From: Nectonema munidae
Lineage: Eukaryota; Nematomorpha; Nectonematoida; Nectonematidae
NCBI GenBank assembly: GCA_030549495.1
Contig: JAUIRK010001049.1
Coordinates: forward strand, 620,001-684,000
Reading direction: 5' to 3'
Length of the DNA: 64,000 nt
Shown here: in pieces, positions 49,201 through 57,420 of the stretch
How positions within the stretch are numbered: the first letter of the stretch is position 1
Layout: every line of letters starts with the position of its first letter
Made by a program: the position numbers and the translations under genes
Notes under the pieces: generated by a model
Database searches by the model: none
What the model saw: the letters and a program-made list of their open reading frames with translations, nothing else
What the model was told of the DNA's origin: nothing

Positions 49201-51100
49201 CAGTTGTGTCGCTAATTATCATGCTAATATTTTTCCAGGCATCAAATTCATCGATTAACTTATGAAGTTCGTGATGTATAGCTTTTGCTGTGCCGTCAAG
49301 ACATTTCAAAACACCAAGTTTAATTTCTGTCACAACGTTTTTGAGTAAAACAATTTGATATTCCTCGCCAGCTGGCTTTTTACCATCAAGGTGAAGACAA
49401 AAATGTTCATCATTTTGTAATTTTTTTAATATTTTTATCTTTGCTTCTCTTCCACTTTGAATAACTTTTTTCCAGATACCTGACTGGCTAGGAACATCAA
49501 CATTATATCCCTGCTCAGAAATTGTTTCAAGAACTTTTCGTGCTTTGTGTGTTGAAATGTTGTTTTCAATAACAAGTAAGCTTGCTGTTTCAGTTTTTGC
49601 TCTTTTATAAACCAAATTTTTTCCAGAAAAAGATGATGATGGAGAAAAAAGTTCATAAGCAGATGATTCAGAACTGGACTTATCCCCATAAGGTGGATGA
49701 TAGTCTTCAGCTTGGCTGGATTCTGCTTGAATACTAATGCGTTTTCTTGGATGTATTGTTTTTAAAGGAGCCTCTTTTACAGTAGAATATCCAATTTTAC
49801 CACCACTTTCGATTTGCTTGATGTAAAACTCCTCATCTCCTGTGCATTTCCACTCGCCTTTAAGATTTGTGATATCAAATAATTTAGAAATTGTGGAAAT
49901 GAATTTACTAGATGGGTTTTTCTTGTTTTTATCTCGGAGATTTATTAATTGATTTAGTTTTCTTCCTATAAGTGCGCTAGAAAAATGAGGAAAGTTCAAT
50001 ACTTCTCTCCAAAGCAGTTCAATATCTGTAATTATAATATTCACTCTATCTAGACGTAGCTTTGTACAATTAAATAAAAAAAGAAAATTACCAAGAACTT
50101 GACGATTTGTTGGAATTCGGGAGAGATGTGAATTTTTTTCAATAAAAGGAATTTTTTGATCTCTTTTTATTTTACATAGACTTGATAAGTTTCTTTTCCA
50201 TGTATACCTGTTTTTTTCTACACTTTTATAGGAATTTTTAGACGCCATTTTTATTAATCAGAACCAAAAAAAATTATAAACTAGAAATATAAAATATATA
50301 GTGTTTTATTATAAAAATTAACAAATTTTTAAAGCATGTATTTTTAAAATCAACAATAATAATGTAATCTATATAAAAATGTTCCACTATTAAAAAGGGT
50401 TTTTTTTTTTTATTTTAAAATTTTTAATTTAGTAATCACCCTAACGCCCACCCTCTCAAGTCCATGAATTAACAGATGAAGAATGTGATGAGACAGATCA
50501 TGGAAATTTAAATAATGATGTTACTGGCGAGATTAAAAAACTCGACAACGCGTTCACAGAAGCAGTGGCGTGGCGGTAGTGATGGCAAAGAAAGGAAGTT
50601 CAAATGGAGCAAAGAAGATTCAAGGAAAGCAAGACCTGAACAGACATCTCTGCAGATATTCAACTTTGAGGATAAATATCCTGAATTGTTACAGAAAAAT
50701 ACACTTGACTTTTTCGAAATGTTTTTTTCTTGATACAAGAGGAAAGCGAAAAATATGCTCAAGAAAAAGCTAAGATCAATTTCAGGCTTTCACTTGAAGA
50801 GATCAGAATATTTATATGGGTTATTCTTTTTTCAGGTTACCATAGTCTTCCTTAAATTAGAGATTATTGGAGCTTGGATGAGGATATTGATTTGGAGTTT
50901 AAAAGAAAAACAATCAATCGGAACAGATTCCAAGAAATAAAAAAGACAGAATTGCTCTTGACGAACAAATAATACCAAGTTATGGAAAAAAACAGTCTCA
51001 AACAACATATAAAAGGAAAACCAATCAAATTTGGGAAGTTTTAGCATCTTCAACTGGATTTCCTTACAACTTTGATATTTACACTATAATGTTGTGACTT

Positions 51101-51143
<43 letters not shown>

Positions 51144-54100
51144 TTCGAAGACTCATATCAATAATTGAGTAAAAAAAGATCTTCATGGATAACTATTTGT
51201 CTCCTGTTACATTATTTCACATACTTGGGAGAGACGGTACTGCATTGGTACGGTGAGGGTCAATCGCAAGAGTAGTTGCCCAATAATAATAGACGTTAGG
51301 ATGAAGAAGAAAGAGGAGAGTTTCATTCTCAAGATGTAACTTGTTGTCAATGGAATAATGACAATCTTCCGGTGATTATAATTTGAAATTGCAAAGGAGC
51401 TTCTTCTTGTAGTGAAGCTTCAAGATGGGTAAAAGGTGTGAAAACAAGAAAAGAAACAAATCAACCCTTTATTATAAGTATAATAAATACATGGGCAGGG
51501 TTAATTTATTAGACAAAGTTTTGTCTCACTGCAAACCAAGTATTAGAGGCAAAAAACCTACTCAACATGTTAGTTGTGTCATCGTGGCTTTTGAGTAAGA
51601 AATTAGGATTAAATAAAAGTCATTTGGAGTTTCAAAGAGAGATTACCAGGTTTGTTATTCGCCCCCAGGACTTGAATATCTCAAGAGGATCGTGTAAAAG
51701 ACCTTTAGATTCCATAAGAAGTGTAAATCTGCCTCATTAACCAAAACAAACGACACAGGGAAGATGTAAACTTCGTAAAAAAAGTGTCATTTGCGATGCG
51801 AAACATGTGATGTGAGGCTTCATCTGAACTGTTTCGATCAAATTCATCGGTGAATGCTTTTTCATCATTAATTTTTTTGTTTCATATTTTTATAACTAAT
51901 TCAAATAAAATTTTCAATTTTTTTGTTTCTGTATGATGTATCTCCCAATCATCCCATATAGGGACATGTAAAAGTGGGTCTCATGTTTTACGTTTGTTGC
52001 ATCAAAAAGTGAAAAACAAAAGATAAACTGGAGACTTAATGGGTTAGCACACACATCACACTACGAAAATCCAAGCAAAAGCTGTACGCCCCCTAAATCA
52101 CCAAAACTACGCTCCTCAACCTCATACACATGACCAAACTATCCTCTACCACACACACACCAAAACAAAGATCTTATGCGCGGCGAAACAAACATACAAA
52201 ACGATGCATACCCAAACTATATCATTACACCCAAAAAATCAAAAACAAACCAATACCCAGATTAAGACACTTTATGTTTTTAACGTTCTTTATGTCGCAT
52301 ACACCCTCACAACACTAAACACTTCTTCGGACGGGGATGCCTACACAGATCTCTCACACAAATAGATCCATGGAATGGATAGCAACAGTTAGCTATCCGC
52401 TGGCAAAGCGGGAGGCGCTTTGGCAACTATGTTTGATCGAGCGACCAGCAACGAACTATCAACGCCCAGATGATAGTCCGTCGGAGGCAAACAAGAAAGC
52501 TTTTAAAATCATTGGGTTAGACTTAAGTATTTAGTTGTGGGTCCAACTCCACAACACTGCTTATGAATCAATATGCATTTCGTGGCAGAGTAGTTTATAT
52601 ACAACAAAGAAGATATTTCGAGCTTGTACAAACTTTGATTAAAAAGAAAATTAAAATAACCTCAGATTAAAATTAACGAAGAGTACGCAATGACATTTGT
52701 TTCAATATTGAAAAAAGCACAAAAAGGGACAGCATTCTAATGAATCGAGTGGACACATGCGTGTGTTACTCGGCTCCAACTTACTATTAATATTAAGAAG
52801 ATTCTATTCAATTTTTTGGGCTATGACGTAGACCTACTGCCACTTAGAATGATATAAAATTGATATACCTAAGGAAAAAATTAGTAGAACATCCATCATG
52901 AAGCTCCCCACCACCCAAATACAAAAATTTGTTATCGTAAAGAACAACTCCATGTTTGCAAACAGCGAATGGAACACAAGAGAGAGTCTTCCAATGAAGA
53001 GTGTTGGGGTCAAAGCTTTCCAAGCCGCGTAAAACAACTTTGTCATCTTCTCCCCCAACACAGAGTATCAAATTGAGAGTATCTGAATACGCGTGAGAAT
53101 ATTTCATGAAATGAAGAAAAAGAAAATAAGGATCTCCTACCAAAGCATTTTCTAACAGAGACATTGAGGTTTGCAGAAGAATTTGTCCTGCCATCCAGGA
53201 GAAAGTGGTTCTTAGCTTCATTGATCAGAGACAGACATTTTGAGTTCTTATGCAAATCAGTCAAGGATTCGAGAGAATCGTGCAAATAAAACGGATCTAT
53301 GTGGACCATGCGAATCTGTTTTAAAAAATATAAATCATGTAAAACTTGATAACACAAAGCGAACCTGCTCCAGGACTTTGTCAAACGTTTTAATTCTTTT
53401 TTCCTTGTCATAATTCAACCATTTGAGAATGCACGGTATTAACTCGTCTTCATTTGAAACATTTAAGTCATCACTACATAAAAATTCTGAAATAACACAA
53501 CATTTTTTACTAAAAAGTATACGCAAAGAAATGTACCTATAAGCTTATCTTCTTTAATGCTTAAAAAATCTTCGCCATTTGCAATGTGTAGAAAATTTTG
53601 CAAAATAACAAGTTTACTCGATTTGATGAGATTGGTGCAAAAATGTAATTCCGCAAAACAATGAATTTTAAGACAATTATTAAAATCGATGGATTCTTCG
53701 AGAAAGCGACAGCAGGCGTTGAAAACATTTAATATTTCCAGAAAACTCGAGGCTGCCAAAAGCGCCTGGACATTGCTCTTCGTGATTACAATCTGTTGAA
53801 AGAGAAAATTAGACTAATCGTGTATGTTCGATTGATTGCCTTGCTCAATATTGAAACCAGAATGAAAACAAGCAAATAGTAGGTTCCTTTTTGTCTTCAT
53901 ATCTTCATACAATTGTTTTTGGTTTTAAAGCATACCTCATTTTTTTTGTTTTTGAATTATTTTATTCAATTTTTCATTTTTAAATGGCCCAAAGTAAAAA
54001 AGGGTAAAAGTACCGCGGGGTGTTTTCATCAAGAAGGCACATTTGTGCCGCTTGTATCTTCATACTTTGAGAAAGTAGGCTTGATGCGGGATCGAACCCA

Positions 54101-56655
54101 AGACTTTGAGTTGTACCTAACCAACCTTACTCACGCCCCAAAAAGAGAACGCTAACAAAGTTAAAAATTAATTATGATTACAAAAGACAAACATCGCAAG
54201 CACGCTAAAGCAAGGGTTAAGAAAATTTAAAAAAACGTAATAAACTATTAAACATATCAGCTCTGTTCGTGCTCTTTAGATGGTGTAACCTCTGGTGTGA
54301 TTCAAAGTAAACTGCAAGAAAGGTAATTGTGCGAAAGAACACGGCATTCGTCTTCCTCAAGTGATGCAAAAGTTCCAATTGACGAAAGCGCATTTCTACG
54401 AGAAATGGGTGAGTTTGACATAACCTCCGCATGAAAAAGAAGAAAGCAAAATATAGGATAGCAGTGGATGTTAGTCACTTCTAGCTATGCTAGAAATCAT
54501 TGCTGATATTGTGCAATGGTTTTAAACAAAAAACTTTTTAAATAAACTTCTAAAGATTTTAAAAGTAAATTTTAAACAAACTTATTAAAAATTAATGCGT
54601 TTCAAGGAAGAAATGGAATTATAATGATTTCTCATTTTATTTAGAAAGATAAATATAAATTTACAAAACGGTTGAAAGTGGGAGGTAACTTTTATGCAAT
54701 CACTTTTGTGTAGGAATGTTGTACCAAGAATTCTTCAAGAAAAGGTCGCTCTAACTCTACAACTTTTTTTTCAACAGTTTATGACAATCTTCTTGAAATC
54801 TCAGATGCACTACATGAAACTCTCAATGAGAAAAGAGCCGAACATCAAAGATTGCAAGAAAACGTTGTTGAGTGACTTAAAGATTTGATTAACGAATTTC
54901 TTGCTTTTGCAAAAGTGGCAGATGTGAAACTGGATTTTCCCAATAAACTGCCTTAAAAACTATACAAAATCATTACAAACCCATGATAAAATTAATTTTA
55001 TGTTAAAAATATACAATAAATTTCTATTTTATCTACTTATTAATCATAAAGAATATTTGTATTTCTTGGGTTGCCAAAGAAAATTTCTGGACCAAAATAG
55101 TACATGTCTCAAAAAGCTTAAAAAACCACTTCACACTTAAAAACAAGATTAACTCATTTAGGAATTTTTCAAAAAAATCAATTTATTACATTCTAATAAA
55201 GTCTAAGAAAGAGAATGGAGTTTTGGTTACTCCGTGGCTTTCTTTAGCTGATATAAATAGAGCAAAGCATCTTGCCCATGGATGTCGAAGCCGCGGGCCA
55301 TATTACGGCGCACGTGATGCTTCATATTCGAAGATCAAATAATGTGATATATTGACGTGATTGCTAAAATGATTTTTACATTTGTGTGACACATAATATT
55401 CATAATTGTAGTTTAGTAAACTAATTTTGATTTATTCAGGGTATAAAATAGTGATATATTTAAAACATTGGGACTGATAGGAGCAGGGCTTCGGAGTCAC
55501 AAATAACAAAAAAGCGACTCCCTATGTCTGGCTCCAAGCGTATGATTCGTGATGTATCAAAAGCACAATTTAACCTTGAAATAAATAATCAGTTTTAGTT
55601 CATGTTCATATTCTATTTACAGAGAAAAGTTTTATATATTAATTATAATTTATAAAACGTCAGCGCCGGAGCGGAAGCCACACAATTTTGAGGCGGCTCC
55701 GAAGCCCTGGATAGGAGCCCCCCCCCCCCCCCCAAGCGGTGCAAAATGTTAGCTCTCTCGTAATAATTTGAGGTATTCCCAAAGTTTATTTTCATTTCCT
55801 TATTCTTTCACTCACTATCCTAGCATTAGCACCACCTACATCAATCTTTTTAAGTCTTTTCAACAACTATATTTCATATAAAAAAAGCCAGCCTTCTATA
55901 ATAAACTTAAACCCTGTGCATGGTGTGTTCTGTAATATTTTCTTCAATGAAATCATCAAAAATCCTCAAAGAAGATAACATTCTCAGAATACAAAAGAGT
56001 AACATAGAAACATATATTGAAAAAATTTGAAAATAAATTTGAATCACTTATTAATTTTGTCCGAATAAATTTTTGTATATTAATTCATTAATAATTTTTT
56101 TGTTTTAAACTTTCACAAATTAAAATCGCTATACTTGAGGCTTAGTAAGGGTATTTAAAATTAGCCCATGAGAAAAAAAGGTTGGATGGATATCTTTGTT
56201 GTGAAACCATTAAGAATTTGTTGAGGTCTAAATTCATTCTTGTAAACTAGCATGACCTCTTACACGTCATTGTAATGAACAATTATTGCGTTGCAAATAT
56301 AGAGGTTCCGTAAGTTTCGTTGTATACATCTAATTCTGCATTATTTCGATTGATTAAAGTTCAGTAGGAATGATAAGAGAATAAATAAATTGAAGAAGAA
56401 GGTTAGGAAAAAGGAAAAACAAACCTCGGATGTGTAAACAAAGTCTAAGATGAGGACAAAGATGTCAGGCTCTATGTCACTGATCAGCACTTCGGTCATC
56501 TTGCTTTCCATCATGTTTGAAGAAAACATGGCTTTGAAGAAGTTGCTTCCGGCAGCAAGAACAACTTTGTGACAGTTAAAGGCTTGTGTAGAAACAAGCA
56601 ACACTACATCTGTGTATTCTTTACTTAAGCGAAATTTATTCATTCCAACAAAAAT
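37153..56655 (-). CDS. Kelch-like (BTB-BACK-Kelch) gene, eight exons
   Basis: Exons: 56655..56425, 53792..53537, 53486..53365, 53315..53141, 53082..52869, 46423..45981, 40554..40410 and 37273..37153. All junctions have GT/AG and matching phases (0,1,0,1,2,1,2), giving 568 codons plus stop. The product has BTB (about 1-100), BACK (about 105-245) and six Kelch repeats (about 262-560). KLHL proteins bind Cullin-3 through BTB/BACK and recruit substrates with the Kelch propeller for ubiquitination. The first exon is open at its 5' end (strong acceptor before 56655), so an upstream exon with the start codon is missing. Introns hold many transposons. The exact KLHL subfamily is not assigned. Confidence 0.93.
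37556..37768 (-). pseudogene. RTE/LINE reverse transcriptase scrap
   Basis: A 70-codon frame has MKSHTRVGVEMHREVRTVVQ, then FGVKVGAHQGLVLSSLLFAL and VMHAF. This matches RT motif B of LINE elements (V.VGVHQGSVLSPLLF). It lies in the last intron of the Kelch-like gene, next to a tandem repeat that extends the same GC-richer segment. It is too short to classify further. Confidence 0.65.
37872..38118 (+). repeat. Tandem repeat, units about 100-118 bp
   Basis: Words TATGCTCGTTATATTCAAG, AGAGATT.YGGTTYRCYATC, TTCTACAAA, CTACGG and ATCAACTCCAGCGT recur in order, with two nearly full units and the start of a third (TATGCTCGCTAGCAGAGATT). It abuts the LINE scrap at 37556..37768 and may be its duplicated interior. 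Confidence 0.7.
38253..38389. mobile_element. 137-bp TTAA-flanked MITE
   Basis: The ends are TTAACCCATTTACGGCCAA at 38253 and, reading inward from 38389, TTAACCCATTTAAGACCAA, both starting in TTAA, with 17 of 19 bases matching. Just inside the left arm is a hairpin-forming TGTTCC..TTTTGGAACA. The end sequence is close to that of the piggyBac element at 28652 (TTAACCCTTTAAGACC), so that family could have mobilised it. It lies in the last Kelch-gene intron. Confidence 0.85.
38390..40409. other. Kelch-gene intron DNA
   Basis: No gene seen. TCTCCAACCTGTATAT near 39350 recurs, inverted, in the tandem repeat at 42150, suggesting a shared element. A GGGGGAGG-containing segment lies near 39970 and another near 40148. 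Confidence 0.4.
40410..40554 (-). CDS. Kelch-like gene, exon 7 (Kelch 5-6)
   Basis: The acceptor CATGCATTAG precedes GA at 40554, completing Gly from ATT-G at 45981. It encodes GASVVIERFDTKTHALSTCA (repeat 5) and RPGVSLCHDKIFIFGGEGEQ (repeat 6, with the diagnostic Gly-Gly pair). The donor is GG|GTACTT after 40410. Confidence 0.92.
41252..41370 (+). repeat. Dispersed repeat with CAGGGCAGCACATCC end
   Basis: Partner of 10471..10600 (AGGGGGTGAAAA.GC.TTTCGC..CAATAATTT). The left edge CAGGGCAGCACATCC resembles the CAGGGGCGCACAT words at 57917 and, inverted, near 60252, so these may be ends of one element family. Confidence 0.5.
41465..41710. other. GC-rich island in Kelch-gene intron
   Basis: About 240 bp rich in C and pyrimidines on the plus strand (CCCCGGTGGCGGTCGCGTCC near 41488) between very AT-rich flanks. 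A plus-strand frame of 83 codons is open, but its Ser/Pro/Arg-rich translation looks compositional. Origin unknown; it may be a scrap of a GC-rich element. Confidence 0.4.
42150..42300. repeat. Short tandem repeat with TACAGGTTGGAGATGA unit
   Basis: Five or six imperfect units of 20-33 bp share AGGTTGGAG and ATCGAG(T/A)AT. The minus strand reads QPVYTDSSQ.., LQPILDNHLQPVYYDVHLQP, an artefact of the repeat rather than a recognised protein. Confidence 0.65.
42320..44470. other. Extremely AT-rich intron block with a 289-bp duplication
   Basis: Long A and T runs, no open frame of note. Within it, 43441..43729 and 43730..44010 are diverged tandem copies: both contain AAAATAATTTWAAATTTATTAG, CTTTGTGATA/GAATAT, and AAAATATATTTATTTGTA. 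Confidence 0.65.
44293..44525 (-). repeat. Dispersed repeat, inverted partner of 27597..27815
   Basis: Same family as 27597, in the opposite orientation: TTGAAATGTGGCTTTCAATA, TTAAGCATTTTACGATTTAC and CCCGGAGGTCTTGAG words. Confidence 0.7.
45981..46423 (-). CDS. Kelch-like gene, exon 6 (Kelch 2-5)
   Basis: The largest exon, 443 nt. The acceptor GGTTTTCTTCTCTAG precedes G at 46423, completing AG-G (Arg) from 52869. It encodes YEMMTDVWCDMPHL, DHGLLRCDSLIYAIGGESAC (repeat 3), HVERFDTKTYAWKKVSSLPY, CNGLIYLFGGK (repeat 4) with an unusual ~25-residue Ser/Glu-rich insertion (SSDGKEESVVMREAS), SYDPKIDSWTVLSCALEYSR and YKTNIFIIG (start of repeat 5). The donor is G|GTATAC after 45981. The insertion would sit in a propeller loop. 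Confidence 0.93.
46950..47655 (+). pseudogene. hAT-like transposase relative, C-terminal fragment
   Basis: In shifted frames the plus strand reads NADKIVQLAAKLKKRDRKLL, RFDRLRKHPRGPKI, LLKEQFSEYQAKDGYTELIK, LFLTFLGVREAKRI, APGS-stop-HRAR-stop-MAKTI and CANFAPLNDLQLLQSLEKG. The order 'DDY.EL..L...FLG', 'APG..H.ARWMAK.I' and a final 'W....A...DL.LL..L' is that of a multi-copy arthropod transposon protein family, related in layout to the protein at 48459..50248 but not the same subfamily. Trp in ARWMAK is replaced by a stop. It is a dead copy in the Kelch-gene intron. Confidence 0.6.
48225..50443 (-). mobile_element. hAT-type element with exact 8-bp duplication, nearly intact
   Basis: The 2,219 bp element is flanked by ACGCCCAC at 48217..48224 and 50444..50451. 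The inverted ends, read inward, are TAGGGTAATTACAAAATT at 48225 and TAGGGTGATTACTAAATT from 50443 (16 of 18 identical). It contains one long minus-strand gene. An 8-bp duplication and such ends fit the hAT superfamily. It sits inside the N-terminal coding sequence of a piggyBac element, within the 6.4 kb Kelch-gene intron, and is one of the best preserved elements of the window. Confidence 0.9.
48459..50248 (-). CDS. hAT-like transposase, about 590 codons, one frameshift
   Basis: ATG at 50248 opens 530 codons. The frame then slips around 48700, continuing as WFANQHYKENTFSSLLKALQ, SNQNAERAIKIMEELHG and KFINFKFL to a stop at 48459. An N-terminal basic region and a Ser-rich linker precede the core: HFCLHLDGKKPAGEEYQIVL (first candidate acidic residue), MIISDTTAVNTGRLNGIVKR (second), YIGCQHHILDLLLKH, WRDDFKFLYELC and NVNQARWNSRATYV. 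These blocks match a multi-copy protein family I recall from spiders and other arthropods, without an assigned function. The ends and target duplication support a hAT transposase. The single frame slip may be a real mutation or a sequencing error. Confidence 0.8.
50452..51860 (+). pseudogene. piggyBac transposase (PGBD3/4-like), broken
   Basis: Shifted frames give FKWSKEDSRKARPEQTSLQI, NFEDKYPELLQKNTLDFFEM, NFRLSLEEIRIFIWVILFSG and YHSLP-stop-IRDYWSLDED. These are followed by NRNRFQEI, DEQIIPSYGKNSLKQHIKGK (first catalytic region), FMDNYLSPVTLFHIL (second), CCQWNNDN (third Asp region, degraded) and a Cys/His end resembling the piggyBac C-terminal finger (GRCKLRKKSVICD). A (GA)n run at 51104..51140 is inserted in the core. 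Many stops. Its 5' end is the part upstream of the hAT insertion. Confidence 0.8.
51104..51140. repeat. (GA)n microsatellite
   Basis: A pure run of about 18 GA dinucleotides inside the broken piggyBac transposase. Confidence 0.97.
52020..52540. other. A/C-rich, G-poor stretch followed by GC-richer segment
   Basis: From 52020 to about 52310 the plus strand is strongly A/C-rich with few G residues (ACCACACACACACCAAAACA near 52148). From 52330 to 52520 the GC content rises to nearly 50%. A 65-codon frame at 52337 (MEWIATVSYPLAKREALWQL) has reasonable composition but no recognised relative. No gene can be supported. Confidence 0.4.
52869..53082 (-). CDS. Kelch-like gene, exon 5 (Kelch 1-2)
   Basis: The acceptor CACGCGTATTCAG precedes AT at 53082, closing a 58-nt intron (53140..53083). 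It encodes DTLNLILCVGGEDDKVVLRG, LESFDPNTLHWKTLSCVPF (repeat 1) and HGVVLYDNKFLYLGGGELHD (repeat 2). The donor is AG|GTATAT after 52869. The tiny intron hides as a frame change. Confidence 0.93.
53141..53315 (-). CDS. Kelch-like gene, exon 4 (BACK end)
   Basis: The acceptor TTTTTTAAAACAG precedes ATT at 53315, closing a 49-nt intron (53364..53316) with a weak donor CAG|GTTCGC. It encodes IRMVHIDPFYLHDSLESL and LSLINEAKNHFLLDGRTNSS, the last BACK helices and the link to the propeller. The donor is G|GTAGGA after 53141. Confidence 0.92.
53365..53486 (-). CDS. Kelch-like gene, exon 3 (BACK middle)
   Basis: The acceptor GTTGTGTTATTTCAG precedes AA at 53486, closing a 50-nt intron (53536..53487; donor G|GTACAT). 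It encodes FLCSDDLNVSNEDELIPCIL and KWLNYDKEKRIKTFDKVLEQ, the segment with the typical 'E..VF.A...W...D...R' spacing of BACK domains. Confidence 0.92.
53537..53792 (-). CDS. Kelch-like gene, exon 2 (BTB end, BACK start)
   Basis: The acceptor TTTTCTCTTTCAACAG precedes ATT at 53792, phase 0. It encodes IVITKSNVQALLAASSFLEI, LNVFNACCRFLEESID (end of BTB and 3-box-like helices), then NCLKIHCFAELHFCTNLI and FLSIKEDKLI (BACK). These are the elements that contact Cullin-3 in known KLHL structures. Confidence 0.92.
54021..54137 (-). repeat. tRNA-derived SINE-like copy, family B
   Basis: On the minus strand, TGAGTAAGGTTGG and 38 bp further GGGTTCGATCCCGC form A- and B-box-like Pol III promoter elements of a tRNA-like head. 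The tail contains TACAAGCGGCACAAATGTGCC. Partner at 3861..3980. It lies in the first large intron of the Kelch gene. Confidence 0.65.
54760..54955 (+). pseudogene. Unrecognised coding-like segment with acceptor-like start
   Basis: After a strong acceptor-like TTTTTTTTCAACAG (54764..54777), one frame reads YDNLLEISDALHETLNEKRA, EHQRLQENVVE, a TGA, LKDLINEFLAFAKVADVKLD and FPNKLP-TAA. It is helical, coiled-coil-like and contains one internal stop. It might be a dead exon or part of a mobile element. It is on the opposite strand to the surrounding Kelch gene. Confidence 0.3.
55484..55709. mobile_element. 226-bp hAT-type MITE with exact 8-bp duplication
   Basis: Flanked by GATAGGAG at 55476..55483 and 55710..55717. 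The inverted ends, read inward, are CAGGGCTTCGGAGTCAC (left) and CAGGGCTTCGGAGCCGC (right). There is no coding inside. A poly-C run of about 17 directly follows the right flank. It lies in the first large Kelch-gene intron. Confidence 0.92.
56425..56655 (-). CDS. Kelch-like gene, first recognised exon (BTB)
   Basis: The acceptor TTATTTTTTACAG precedes ATT at 56655 and the donor GAG|GTTTGT follows 56425; 77 codons, phase 0 at both ends. It encodes MNKFRLSKEYTDVVLLVSTQ, FNCHKVVLAAGSNFFKAMFS, SNMMESKMTEV and DIFVLILDFVYTSE, a typical BTB/POZ domain with the Asp and His-Lys residues of the dimer core. An internal ATG (residue 5) could start translation if no upstream exon exists, but the strong acceptor argues for one. 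Confidence 0.93.
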
Positions 56656-57225
56656 CTGTAAAAAATAAAAAAGTGAAAAAATGACCTGTTGTATATAATT
56701 TTTTCGTGTATTCAAAAAAGATAGCGAAGGAAGGCATGACATCATACTCGTTGGCTTCCTATTGCCTTCTTAAAGTAAAAAATATAAAATATTTGCACCA
56801 TGTTTGGCTATCTACCAAGTTGTGATTTAATTTTAAAAAAGATTTGACGTCATCATCATTTATTGCGTAACTTAATTTGTCTTCTAATTGCCAAGAATTT
56901 CAGGCTTAGTTTCATATTAAAAACATGCATAGTTGCGAAGTTAAAAATATTAACGAGAAAAAAAGAAATTTGTGTCAGGTAAATGAAAGTTATTATCATC
57001 TTTAAGAAAAGCAAAGCCTAAGATGGTTTGGGTATATAAATACGGTATCAAAAGGAGAGTTTATCAAAAAGGCTTATGAATTACAAAATTTGGTTAAGGG
57101 TGGACCAAAAACAACCTGAAAAGGAGTAGTCGAGAGATGAGAGAAAAGGAAATTTAAAGTTAGGCAACGAGCAAAACTTTAAATAATTGAAAATTAAAGA
57201 AATATTTATTCATAGTTTTAAAAAT

Positions 57226-57420
57226 TGTTTTATTAGTTTATTTTAGCAAATTTTTCAATTTTATGTAAAAGGTAGTCTTCATTGACCAGGCACTGATGTA
57301 ACGCTTATGTCAAACTATGAACAAATTGGTATCGGTGAGGAATCGGATCAAGAGGCTTCCGTGCTGAGTCCAACATCTCAACCAACCTGCCATGCCACCC
57401 ATAGAGTATGCTGTGTGTAG
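57226..57420 (-). repeat. SINE-like family A, short copy
   Basis: Shorter relative of the repeats at 21772 and 59235, containing the tRNA-like head (57338..57402 on the minus strand) and the following CATAAGCG.TACATCAGTGCC part. It ends abruptly on both sides. Confidence 0.65.

Larger units (their letters stand above)
48161..51990 (+). mobile_element. piggyBac-superfamily element interrupted by a hAT element
   Basis: The transposase starts near 48161 (RKTLTDAICEMRRQ, then after a frame shift MVVRPPSQ). It is cut at ACGCCCAC (48217..48224) by the hAT element, and resumes at 50444 with the duplicated ACGCCCAC, continuing QVHELTDEECDETDH. The N-terminal acidic LTDEE box, core and C-terminal Cys-rich part appear in order down to about 51860. 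Ends with TTAA are not securely located; CTTAATGGGTTAG near 52038 could be a decayed right end. Confidence 0.8.

Noticed and set aside
52337-52534. 65-codon plus-strand frame MEWIATVSYPLAKREALWQL
   Set aside because: Composition is plausible but there is no recognised family, no repeat partner and no splice context.
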